A DNA stretch of 64,000 nucleotides from Lutraria lutraria. Its lineage: Eukaryota > Mollusca > Bivalvia > Venerida > Mactridae. Position 1 is the first letter of the stretch. Each line of letters starts with the position of its first letter. The translations under genes and the position numbers were made by a program. The notes beneath the pieces were generated by a model. It was not told the DNA's origin and did no database searches. It was given only the letters and a program-made list of their open reading frames with translations. Location: contig OZ026842.1 of NCBI GenBank assembly GCA_964023205.1, positions 7,540,408 through 7,604,407 of the forward strand, given 5' to 3'. Below, piece after piece: positions 1 through 11,800 of this stretch.

Positions 1-1560
1 CAGTGTCATAGTTTTCTTGAAACATACATTTGTATTTGAAATAATGCGCATGTTTATGACTCCGCGCATGCTCAGCAATGTTTGTTTTAAAATGTATGCA
101 TTCGATATTTTCATCGACACATAATCGATATACGTCAATCAAACAGCTGAACTAGAACGTCAATATTGAGGCAATATTTGGGGTCCACACAAATCGGTCA
201 AAAGAGCATCTATAAAGAAAATGTCAATAGACAGACGGGGGCACAACTGTGTGCTATTAACACATTCCATCACAGGTTATTTTGTTTTTGACAACAATAT
301 ACCTGCACTCGATGGAGCTTTGTAAGACCACATTTATAACCGATTGTAACAGAAAGAGAAATAAAAATCGGCCACCATCTCATTATTTTAAACATGTATT
401 AAACATGTGCTTGATTACTGTCACACTATTTAAGATTCAAGGTTTGTTATTCGTGACGTTTCTGGTCGTCAGAAGATCCAATGTATTTTTATATAGTATT
501 ACCAAAAAGATCACATCATTTATAAGTTACACAAATGCGTATACAATCTGAATGTGAAAGTCAAACCTAAATTTAAGTTAATAAAATTGATATATTACTA
601 CAAATTCAAGATCTTTTATAATGAAGGCGTACTAAGTTCACTTAATATATTATTATCGATATATACATATTCGACACATGTATCATGTGTAACGTGTTAT
701 GATTACAGAGGTATAAGGGATTATCTGAAGACATTATAGTCTGGTCAATAGTTCATTCTGGGTTGGAAGTCGGGCGATCAAAGGCGCGAGACACTGAGCT
801 GCCGGACCGTAAATTAGAAAATTGATTGAAGTCGTCTAGAAGAAATGCATATCTGTCTTCGGACTCGTTTAGAAGAAAATATAGAAAATCGGAATATTGG
901 CCGTTAATATAAAAACAAATAACGGAAGCGTGGACAGATGGACAAAACTGATTAACGAGCGAAGTTGCAATATTATAAGTTGTCAATTTTGGTAGTAGGC
1001 ACTTGCAGAAGATGAGAAAAAAACATTCACCATGAACATTTGATTATAAAATGATTAAAACATAACCATAAAAAAACATTGAATGCAATTATAAGGTTTC
1101 TCTACATTAAACTTGAAATTCCTGATTTCGTCTTGAATTATTTTTTCTCAAAAATAACATTTTTATGTACTCTTTAAATATCGTTAGATTATTCGGAAAT
1201 CAAATCGTACAAGTTAATGATTAATCTGGCAAAGATGACCCGGGCTTCAAATATAACATCAACGCTTGGCTTGGAAGTGTATACATTAATATGTTTCCGT
1301 TCTCCGGGATATCAACTTATCGACGTTTTCAAACATTCATCATGCGAAATTCTACGCCAAATAGTAGCCAGTCTGTCCAAGAAATGCCATCATATTTGTA
1401 TGCAAAGACCGATAAAGAAAAACCCATAAGTAACACACCTTATTGAATAGTATCCGTTGTACCAACTTATTTCTATGCTATGTCAGGAAATCATCCAGAC
1501 TGTGTTTTCAAATTGGCTGTAAGACTATTTTTCATACTGTACATATTGCAAATTTTTTTA
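1..1560. other. Non-coding, nothing recognised
   Basis: AT-rich sequence with short chance open frames on both strands (up to about 90 codons) that resemble no family. No tRNA, repeat or promoter signature was recognised. Confidence 0.6.
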
Positions 1561-1576
1561 TCAAATTTATTTTGAC

Positions 1577-1813
1577 GTTTGTTTGTTTGTTTCATCGGGT
1601 TATACACCCCTTTTTAGAGCCATATGAGACTGACAGTCACCTAATCATCGTCCCTTAGAAGAACCAATACTAGACTCCCATCCTACGTAAGAAACTTTCT
1701 CACATAAAGAGACATGGTTGGTAGCTGGGCTCAAACCAACGACTCTCTATCAGTAAGAGCGGGTTACAGTGATTTAAAGTCAGCGATTTTAACCACTCGA
1801 CCACGGAAGCTGG
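1577..1813 (-). repeat. tRNA-derived SINE with (AAAC)n tail, copy 1
   Basis: On the minus strand the element opens with a tRNA-like head. It has an A-box-like GTGGTCGAGTGGTTA near 1795-1807 and a B-box-like GGTTTGAGCCC near 1727-1737. A body follows, then a tail that reads as GTTT repeats on the plus strand (1577-1592). The flanks 1561-1570 and 1814-1823 match at 9 of 10 bases (TCAAATTTAT / TCAAATTAAT), which looks like an imperfect target-site duplication. The copy at 6.46 kb has the same order of parts. I recall this architecture as a common bivalve SINE type. It is too diverged to be a working tRNA gene. Confidence 0.7.
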
Positions 1814-1936
1814 TCAAATTAATATTGAACTAGATAAACGCCATTTTAAAACATACTATCCAAGATTATAGTGGAATTTAATTACTGAATTTGTATTCGT
1901 TTTAATAAATTACAACAGTTAAAGACTAACAGCATA

Positions 1937-2160
1937 GGGCCGCGACCGGGAATCGTTGGTTAGTGCACTAGACTAACTAACTCGACTATACGGGTTCGAA
2001 TCTTGGTCGCGGCAAGTCATACCGCTCGACATATGTATCGACTTTTCATGAGATGTTGAGAAGTTGCTGCCTTTTCGGAGAACGATATAAATGGTAAGGA
2101 CTAAAACTAAAGGCAACTAGTTAGTTGAACCCGTCCCCGTATATTAACTAAAATATCGCT
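1937..2160 (+). repeat. tRNA-headed SINE-like element, plus strand
   Basis: A tRNA-like head of about 75 bp spans 1939-2013. Its ends pair perfectly over 9 bp (GCCGCGACC at 1939-1947 with GGTCGCGGC at 2005-2013). It has an A-box-like segment (CGTTGGTTAGTGC) and a strong B box (GGGTTCGAATC at 1992-2002). The T and D arms pair poorly for a genuine tRNA. The GC-rich head stands out from the AT-rich surroundings. A body of about 150 bp follows ('GAGAAGTTGCTGCC', then 'AAAGGCAACTAG'). The 3' end is uncertain. It differs from the SINEs at 1.58 and 6.46 kb. Confidence 0.6.
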
Positions 2161-5100
2161 GAATATCGACATTTAAACTCACTAATAAATAGCTCGGAAT
2201 GTCGACTCTTAACGTGATAAATGATTTATATAATAAATTGCGAAGCAGGCGTAAACTTGATCAGACTACACTATTAATCATGACAACTCAGCGACAGGAG
2301 AGATAATGTTCGACTTTTTAAACCCCAATCATTTTTTTTTAAATCTTGCATTCCTTTAATTATCAAAATTACACAACATTAACTTCACCTAACAAGAAAC
2401 GTGCGCATGATGGCTATTATCAAATGGAACTATAAAAAAGTGTAGCGAGATGCCCCGATAGAATTCATTGATTATTTCTTTCTAGAGAATATTTTCAATT
2501 ACATCAGCTTCTCAGGCCTCTGATACGTGATATTCCTCTTCTTCAACCCTGTCTTCAGCGTTATCGCGTCTTTTTATTAATGCAATGGACACTGTCGATT
2601 AATCATGGACTTAATAAAATAGCGAAGCCTAAGAGAAATATGATCAGTATCCGTCACGTAAATAACTCAAATATACTCTATCGCAAATGAATAATATCGC
2701 TTATCTCCCCTGACGTGTGAAGCAACACAGACAGACAATGCGTTTTATTACCCTATCGTGATATACAAATTGCTCCTTTTAAACAAGTAATGATGACAAA
2801 TGCATTCCTACAAGCAACCTCCGTAGTCAAGTCATTTTCAAACATATTTTGAATTGTTGATTATTTAATAGAGATAGTACGAGCACTGAATTTTTGTTTC
2901 AGACTTTTACAAAAACATATCGTCTTGTTTATATACAATGACTACAGAAAAGCATGTAAATAGATGACTGATACACATTTCTTGGTCATGACAAACAACC
3001 ATCGAAACGATTTTAATATTAACATCATGTTGATGGTACAAACTATATTATTAACTTTAACAAGCGGCAGTATTATTAGTTAGCTCATAAATAAATATTT
3101 GATAAAAGTATCTCTATTTCGGTGAACCTATTGTACTGAATGCAACCCACAACGCCAGTTACAATACGTACATTGTAAAAAAGACAAAATGTGACATTTA
3201 TTGACAGGCGGCCTTTATTCGGAGGTGGTCGCTAACACAGGGTTGGCGGTATACATAAAAGTAGTCTCATAAACATATACAGGGCAGGTGTTTTTTTCCA
3301 TAATAAGTACAACAAATATTATTCAATCATTAAAATATAATTGTTTGGTATAACACAAGTGTTTAATGAATATTTGATGTAGTCTAATATATTATATTAT
3401 ATATATTCATTCGTTATTGTAGGCAAACCTGTTAATTTCAATCATTGTCTTTAAACCGAAAGATAACAGAAATAAATTACCCATACAGCAAACAGGAACT
3501 CTGTCGACAATGTTGTTTTTTTCTAATAATTCTTGGCAATCATTCAAAATTCTTGCTTGAACGCTATTCCATTGAAGGCTTTAGGTACGAAGTGGAAAAC
3601 AGCTGTTTTTAAGAGAAAGTCTATTTACGATAGTATAAAAGCGTGTTTATTATTTTTCACTCCCGTGCAATAACTGAAAATATTCCACGCAGTCGACAAC
3701 GTGGATATTCATTGAATGCAGAAGGCGTCCTTCTTGACTTCGTTTAAGTATGCTTTATTTTGTAAATAAACATATCAACACCTCTATGCGACTAATCAAA
3801 GGCAATCTTGTTTGCTTATAACATATCTCGAATAACAACAATACCTGTCATTGTAAACATTATAGACATATAACGATGTAGCATTATCTGGAATTACAGT
3901 AATACAGTATCACCCGGTTATAGAATTCTTATATATAGTGAACAGTCGGTTAAATCATAAGTACGGTAAAACACGGTTGTCGAGAAATCGAATATAATGA
4001 TATGATAACTTAAAAGTGTAAGTATATAGTAATTAACCACCCACGAGCATATCTTTCTTAAAGTGTATTGAGCTATATCTTACAAGAAATGCTATAAAAA
4101 AGATTCAAAACAAAATTCTTAATAATTAAAAAATAAAAGGTGTTAATGTGATATCATTAATATAATTTATTTTAAGAAATACTATATAAATTAAAAAAAG
4201 TGTAAAAGCACATTATCTTCATAACCTAATAGTGTTTTCTCAAAATATTTGTTTAACAAAAACTGTCTGTGTAATTTACGTTATCAGAATAAAGTGTTCC
4301 CCATTGTTTAACGATTCGCGTAGCGTTTGCTGAAATCAATCATGCCCGCTCACTTTCACGAGGAAAACTATGCCTGATTGAAAATTGAAAACGTTTGTAT
4401 CAAATTTTACAAGTCACTTTCAAAATTCACGATTTAAATTTAGGTATTTGACTGTCATTCTTTTCAGATATAAACAATTATTCCGCCAATTTTAGGACTG
4501 TTAGAAACAGCCGTATACACTTTAATTTGGTAACAAGAAATTGATATAATGAAGTGAAAATCCCGTAAATAACTCAACTTAGTTATGTAGTAGAATTTTA
4601 GGACCAGACAGGACACTTTCAGATTGCAACTACCACATTACTTTGAAAGTTACGTCAGTGTCACATAACTTCATCTAATTGTAGATACTCCAATATCGAC
4701 ACACGGCCAAAAAAAACCAGTTTATTCAGCAGTGCTTTATTATTCTAATATAGCCAGCTCTAAAAATATATTCAATTTACTTTGTCTGATTAAACAGATG
4801 AAATATAGTTTCCTTATTGATAACATAAATCATTAAATATGAAAAGAATATTTGATTAGTGTGCTATTTGCCAAAGGTATATACATAGATCAGACAGTAC
4901 GTACAAATGTCATTGAATGAACAAAGAAGGTAATGAAATATTAAATTGTATTTCCAAAATTGGAACAAAGACGTAATATATCTTGAATAGGATACGTATA
5001 TAAATATGGATTTACAACTCCAAGTATAGCCTTTGGAAGCGATGATTTAATTCCTAAGTACTGTATTCAGGAAATATGTCTTAACAGGCCGCGAAGTGAA

Positions 5101-6448
5101 TTCCCAAAGGGCGTGCACTTAGTCGCGTCAGACATTGGACTCGTCTGAAAGAGTGGTTAATCTAAGGGAACAAATAGTTACAGTTCCACTTGAATATTTC
5201 TAACGAAATGCAGCAAACACATTCTGTAAACACGTCTCTTATTACGTGATTGTGGCGGTATGGTGTTACTGGGTGAATGTTAGCGTTAATAAACTATTTA
5301 ATTTACGATGCCGTGATTTGATGACTACTCGAAGAACTTCAGATAAATTACGTTGCAGTGAATAATCATTGGTTGGCTTCGAGGCATACAATTAGCAAAC
5401 ATCCTTGCTGAAGAATTCCGCTACGTATTAACCAAGACACTCGGCGTTTGTAATCTAATATTCGTTAGTTTTAACCTATTTGTTCACATCTAAAGAATTG
5501 CAAACAGCATAGGCAATAACAAATAGTTGATTAAATACGGAATGGGATGGGTAAATTAGACCGTAACTGTCGAATAAATAAAGAGATAACAGTCGACGTA
5601 TGGTCCGTGTATTTAAAAGGTTTAAATTAATCAGACGTTCCTGGAATATCATGATAAAGTCACAAGATACAACTATCTTTACATTCTCTTTAATTACACA
5701 ATTCTCATGTACTCTTTAGTACCCGTAAGTTCCCACGATAATGGCAGAGTATTTGTCATTTTATTGATTACAAAAGAGCAGAACTCGACTTATGATTATA
5801 TAGTACTGTACATTTATGATAATAGTCCATACGTGCTGAAAAACACGGAGAAATGTACCAAACGCGAAACAAAACTTTCTCGGGCTTGATTTTGATAATA
5901 TTCTTAAAGAACCGAACTGGAAGTACAACTAAGTTAAACTATGTATTTGACCAAGTAGGAAGTTTAAATAAACATTAATAAACAACAGCATAAAAAACAG
6001 AAGAGTTAGTGGAGTTTGGAAACTTAGGCGAACAGAAAGCATGTAATAGTATATTTAGTTATAGAAATTGTAATTATTAATCGGCTCATGTGGCATAATA
6101 AACACAGCAAGGTAAGCCTATAATTATACATAGGAGACATAGATTCTATTGGACCTTTACGTCACTCATTATGACTATAAACGGACATATGAAACACTAT
6201 TCAAAAGATGATAACAGGCTCCTTGTACGTTACTACAAGATATATGAGGGTGTGCAGACATTAAGAAATATAATATAAAACAAATGTTATCATTTAGTAT
6301 TGCAAATAAGTGAACACATATTGTCAGTAAGTATCACCGTTACAGAAAACACTATAATTCAAACAATCTGCTATATACTACACCCATAGCAAATTGGCAT
6401 ACTTATCTGCTTGTGTGTGTTTTTTTTTAAATCAAACCAATGCATAAT
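2161..6448. other. Non-coding, only one repeat fragment seen
   Basis: Apart from the repeat fragment at 3185-3245, nothing was recognised. One 60-codon open frame at 5707-5889 has no known relatives. The sequence looks unique, without simple tandem structure. Confidence 0.6.
3185..3245 (+). repeat. Fragment of a dispersed repeat shared with 44.75 kb
   Basis: A GC-richer stretch reads 'TTTATTGACAGGCGGCC', then 'TTATTCGGAGGTGGTCGC'. Close matches to both pieces, in the same order and strand, lie at about 44748-44805. I recall the motif from bivalve repeats. The ends of the fragment are not clear. Confidence 0.5.
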
Positions 6449-6458
6449 TGTAAGTCCG

Positions 6459-6706
6459 TGTTTGTTTGTTTGTTTGAGTTTTACCTTCCTTATCAGCAGT
6501 TAGAGTCATATGAGGAACAATTCAACTAACCATCATAACTGGGAAGAAACAGTACTAGACTCCAATCCTCAGTAAGCAACTGTCTACTTACTCACATTAA
6601 GAGACATAGTCTATAGCTTAGCTCGAATACACCACCCTCTATCAGTGAGAGATTACAGTGATTCGAAGTCAGCAACCTTTACCAATGGACCAAGGAGGCG
6701 GGTCTA
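6459..6706 (-). repeat. tRNA-derived SINE with (AAAC)n tail, copy 2
   Basis: This element has the same order as the 1.58 kb copy. The plus strand opens with GTTT repeats, then a body with 'AGAGTCATATGAGG', 'AGTACTAGACTCCAATCCT' and 'TCACATTAAGAGACATAG', and ends with a decayed tRNA head around 6640-6700. The shared pieces are clear, but many substitutions separate the copies. The flanks 6451-6458 (TAAGTCCG) and 6707-6714 (TAAGTCTG) match at 7 of 8 bases, a plausible target-site duplication. It is an old, inactive copy. Confidence 0.65.
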
Positions 6707-6876
6707 TAAGTCTGAGAGGAAGCAGCTGCATTGGTCTCTGTATTGAAATTTGTTGTTCCTTTAATCAATGATAAATTAGTTTCTAACATACCACACAATG
6801 ATCGAATTCAAAGCATAAAACCTTACGAGTAAAAACACACATCTCAAACTTAATTGTTATCATTTATATTTTATTC

Positions 6877-6950
6877 CTAGTTTAACACTTGCGAACACAA
6901 CCTGATATCATTACTAGTTTAACACTTGAGCAAGCAACCTGATATCGTTT
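6877..6950. repeat. Tandem duplication of a 37-bp unit
   Basis: Two adjacent 37-bp units start at 6877 and 6914. Both begin CTAGTTTAACACTTG and both contain AACCTGATATC. They differ at several bases in the middle and at the end. A further CTAG directly follows the second unit. Confidence 0.8.
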
Positions 6951-7164
6951 CTAGAAAATATATGGCTTCCGATACAAGTGATGTAACTCACGCCTTTCGT
7001 AATTGCACTGGTAATTACGCTGAATCATGGTTGAACATTGTATGATAAAAACATATTGCATCGTCGATTGGAACTCGCTTTATAGTACTGGGTTAAAATT
7101 TACATGACATAAACAAAGAAGCCGTAATGTGCGTCTTCAAATGGAACAAACTACATATTTTTAG

Positions 7165-7432
7165 AAATATTAACAAGAGCGCAAGGTCACAAAATAAGCC
7201 CGTCATTTGAAATTCATTCTTCAAATCGTCAAGGGACATAACTCAGAAGAGTCTGGGCCGATTGGGCTGGTTATCACACTTGTCCGAGATCTCATGGCCA
7301 TAAGCGTTTCCACCAAGTTTGCTGAGGATCCGGATAAAACTGTATGAATTACAGAGTGGACGCCGCCCGCATTTGGGTGTTCCCTTAATACCACCCGTTT
7401 TTTTTCAAACGGGCGTATAATAATGGACATTA
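7165..7432 (+). repeat. Dispersed bivalve repeat element ending in a short hairpin
   Basis: This block is clearly richer in GC than its flanks. It contains 'AACAAGAGCGCAAGGTCAC', 'AAGGGACATAACTC', 'TTTCCACCAAGTTTGCTGA' and 'GACGCCGCCCGCATTTGGG'. I recall these as parts of a very common dispersed repeat in bivalve genomes. Near the end, CCCGTTT at 7394-7400 pairs with AAACGGG at 7407-7413 around a T-rich loop. The minus-strand open frame of 69 codons here is not maintained coding sequence. Orientation and exact ends are not certain. Confidence 0.6.
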
Positions 7433-8430
7433 TTACGTGACTCCCTATAAACTAACTTAATTAACATACAGTGCATGCTAGAATCCCCCTTCGAGAGGAA
7501 TTAATGAAATCTTAGATTTTTCTTGAACTATTCTAGCATATTTCATAAATTGAATAACTATTTGATAAGGGATTACATTAAGTGGAATATGTTATAAAAG
7601 CAATCGACTTCATGAAAACGCAACGGTTACCATTTCCACCAATTTGTCGGGTTAGTTGATTTATTGACCTTATAATCACGAGCAGATGGAATACAATTAA
7701 GATAATTAAGTAATGGAGCTATAAATCAAAATATATGTTACATATGTATGACAAACGTCTGCACGCGGAAAAGCAAAAAAAGGGAGTTATAGATAGCCAA
7801 GTTAATAAATAGGGAGTCAGACGTATGCATTTTATTTCTAACATTATCGCAAGCATCACAAATATACTTGCAAGTGAAGACGATTGACTCGTAATTGAAA
7901 AGAAATAAGACACGCTCGATTAATAAGATTTTGACAGGTTTCGCTTTAAACGATCATCACGTACGGCTTTATACAGCTTACCGAGGAACACATACTGCGA
8001 GAACAGATAAAAACATAATCACGAGTAATTAAGACCAAATGGTGGCTAACTGTGTGATTGGATAGAAGAAGTAAGGTCATAACGGCGATAAATTATGGCT
8101 CATTCCTGAAACAGATGCGGGCATTAAACATTACGATTGTGTTAGAAATGACTAATTAAGCAGCAACTACCCATTTTGGAGAGCAATAATTCACGAACAT
8201 AGTACGTATCTGTTTATAATCAAATACGCTATGCATAACTTATAACCTGTATACCTACCAAGTTAAACGAATTATTTAAAAGGAAAGTTATTGAGTTTGG
8301 CAATCATTAATGTTTGTCGATCCTGACATAGAGTTAAACATGTTTAAGGGACAATGACTGTAATGTTATTTACAAAGGATGCCAACCCTCCACTGCTCTT
8401 CGAAACGAAATGCAATCAAAGTAACAATAT

Positions 8431-8825
8431 CAGTGTGGGGAATCCACGTGACCTAGTGACGTCACAATGTTATTGTTGCAAGCGCATTTCTGTCATTCGA
8501 ACTAGGAAAACATCAAGTAAGTGCATTATTTTTCGTTTTCTTCTAAAGCCACATAACTGTTGCAACTCCTTACATAAAGGGCTACCTCCAGTTCAGAATT
8601 TTGTTACTGAAGGCCCTCTACTTTTTAACTTTTTCTTGTCCAAACCGTTTTCTAAAATTTTCTTGTAAAAATAAGTAAACGTTAATTTTCATAACACTAT
8701 CAAACGGTTTTGGACAAGAAAAGTAAACAAGTAGAGGGCCTACAGTGACAAAAATCTGAACCGGAGGTAGCCCTTTATGTAAGGAGTTGCAAGGAGTCAC
8801 TAGGTCACGTGGATTCCCCACACTG
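8431..8825. mobile_element. Foldback MITE with perfect 30-bp terminal inverted repeats and 5-bp TSD
   Basis: Bases 8431-8460 (starting CAGTGTGGGGAATCC) are the exact reverse complement of 8796-8825. Inner arms also pair: 8562-8589 is the exact reverse complement of 8763-8790, and the pairing goes on with a few mismatches to about 8655 and 8700. The left arm carries about 100 bp (8461-8561) that the right arm lacks. The same five bases, AATAT, flank both ends (8426-8430 and 8826-8830), which is a target-site duplication. There is no transposase reading frame, so it is non-autonomous. Both strands read GNPRDLVT and NSLHKGLPPVQ only because the arms are palindromic. The superfamily is not assigned. 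Confidence 0.85.
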
Positions 8826-8830
8826 AATAT

Positions 8831-11800
8831 TATTGGCTGAGTAATTGTGTTTTTTTATATAATATCTATAACGCATCATGAACAGTGAACAAACCATGTT
8901 AAGCATGCCTTCAATTACACTGTTTCAAGAATTGTATATTGACTTGTTAATTACGAGAGCAAAAATAATGCGTTAGGAATATGCTTCTGATAAAATAGAT
9001 CAGATCATGCCAGGGACACCGTGAATTATATTATACACTGCGATCTTTAAAATCGTGAAGACATCTAACTTGGTCCCCGAGGAGGCTTTGAAATATTACA
9101 GAAGGACCGCTCACAGAGTAAATGTTATAACTTTTATTGAAGTCTTCAATTTTACGAGTCTGGTGCTTTTAGATTGCCTGACAAAGTTATATGAACAATA
9201 AGTCATTAGCCGAATATGCCCTAAAACCGTCATATTTGGTTCACCCAGTATCGAGTTAAGATGACATTGTCAATAAATATGATTTCATGAATAAATCAAA
9301 ACAATTCTGTCTGAAATGAAGGATCAGTTAGAGACTACACGAGCAAGGTAATATTACCAATACAATATATCCATGTAAGTGTAACAAATGTTTGGAAGAA
9401 GAAGAGGAGGGACTTTCTATTGGATATAAAATACTTATTGTCTAACAAAGGTTTGATGAACTTAAAACTATGAGTGCATTATTTCATTGAAATACAAAAT
9501 CCACCGAATTATTACCATTTCTTCAGTTGGTAACCTTTCAAGAAAGTTTGTATTCTATATTAAAATTTTGTCAAACATTACATCACTGAGTGAGGTCTAC
9601 AAAGGGGTAAATAGCTTTGTATAACACTTAAAATAAAATAAACTATACAAATTATAATTTTTGTAATGAAGACGCCAACCGTTTATAATCTAAGTACTAG
9701 TTCAAAACAAGAAATCTGGCGTACAAATTAGGCTCATTTGAAGGAATAATCATACCTAAGCATGTGTTTCGACAAAACTATTACCCGCACGAGGTATATA
9801 TAACACTTGTGCACTCGAAAATAATCATAACACAACTTAGAACATAACAAACAAGCGTCAGATATGATGCTTACACAGGTACATTAGACATTTGTATAAA
9901 CAAGACGAGTTAATAGCATTATAAAGCAAAGCTCAGATGGTCGACGGAACAAAAGTTGGATCAAAGTGAATTGGATCCTCAGCAATGTTCTGAAGAATGT
10001 ACAATTAAGTCGTTCACGAAGGTCGGCAGGATAAATTCACATGATGCACATACAAAAATATATTGAAACATGGCCTTTAAACGAACGTTTGTGTAATAAG
10101 GGTTACCGTTCTTACTATGTAAAAATGTCTAAATTCGTACAAATGAATACCAGACTGATGCCTTACCTTCATAATGCCAATTATCAACACAATATCAGTT
10201 CTGATTTGCAATTATACATGTTTTTGCACCCAACTTGATATCATTCAAGTGCTCTCCACGCGTGGTAAAAACATAAAAGGATTTGTTTCTTGAATTTCAG
10301 AAACGTTCTTCACTTCAACGAATTCGATTAAAAACTGAGTCGAAAATTAAACATGCAAATGGTATAAAACATATTATGTTGACATCGCAACTCATATACG
10401 TACACTTATGTACATACATTATGTAGAAGCTTAAAATACGAAAAATACGATAACATGATTATAGCTGTAACACACGTTATTCTTTGCTTAACGATTGTAT
10501 CATTTTAATGAAATTGCTTGAAACGGGTTAAAGCAAAACGTGTTCTTTTCCTATTTGCATAACATTTGCATTGAACGAGTATCTATGCAATGGAATTCAC
10601 ATTGAATTCGTACGAGCATGCGACCGATTTTCTTTGAGCAATTAAGCCTTAATATGTCCCTCGCAGACAACGGCAAATCTTTTGCAACACTTTAGAAGGC
10701 ATTTGAATGTGTTAATGTCCTCATTTATTTTATTGGATAAAGGCATTTACAATTCGCTTGTTAACAAGGCATCATGTCAAATCAAACCAGGTATCTCAAA
10801 GCTTTTTTCTGAGGCTGTTAAGCAAAACATTGTATGAAAAAATATCCGCGAGCTTCCTGAATGAAGACAGGAATTTTAAATGCGATATCGAAATAGGATA
10901 CTGGCACCTTTTTTACAGGACATCGTATTGAAGGAGACTCTTATGCCATAAATATTTAAGCTCACTCAAATAAACTGCATTAATTGTTGTAAACGGCACA
11001 CAGCTTTTTTGCTGTAAATAGGCAAAAAATGAATCTCTGCACATCACCGATTTGATTAAACATCTGGAGATTCTGTCGAATACTTAAATCATCCAAGTAT
11101 TTGCAAGGTGGGCGGTGATATTCTAATGTGTATGAGAATAACGTATGTGCCAACGAACCATGGTCAACAATGTTGGCATTTCATTATACAGGACATATTG
11201 TTGTGTTAATGTTGTTGTTCATATATTGCCTTCAAATTCTATGACAAACCATACAGATGTCAAGGACAAACATTGAATCCGTTTGTAAATAACGGCTTAG
11301 TACGGCATGTACGTACTTTGTAGACAACTCTTGTCCCCCCCCCGTTTCCCACAGTTCCTGTTTTGAGACTCTGAACAGGCATTTTATTCTTCATATAATA
11401 TCCCCCTTTTTTCATTAGTACAAAAGCCAAACATACCGTTACCTAAGTATAATCCTCCATTAATCATCTTATCAGGAAGTAAGAACCGAACACCTGTTAT
11501 GAAACATTGATTAATGACGATACGGCCGGGGAAGTCAGAAAAAATACAATAAGACAGAACGTGAAGCGAGCCTATTCACTGTAGTGTTCTTTTCTACTAA
11601 TGTCAGATAGATAGAAACAACTTTTGTTGGATTTCATCAAATCCCGACATAAAATGCTTGATACCTTTCATGCAAAACAATATATAGATACCACATTAAT
11701 AATGCATACGTGAACCGTTCTCGGGAATATAAGCAACCTTTATACTGGAACACGTTTACACAATGGGCGCTGCTTTCGAAAGCTTATTTCCCTTTCAATT

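Noticed and set aside
1939..2013. A functional tRNA gene
   Set aside because: The D and T arms pair poorly, and a SINE-like body follows directly in place of a T-run terminator.
8354..8821. Two open frames on opposite strands that share GNPRDLVT and NSLHKGLPPVQ
   Set aside because: The shared peptides come from the inverted-repeat arms of the foldback element, which read alike on both strands.
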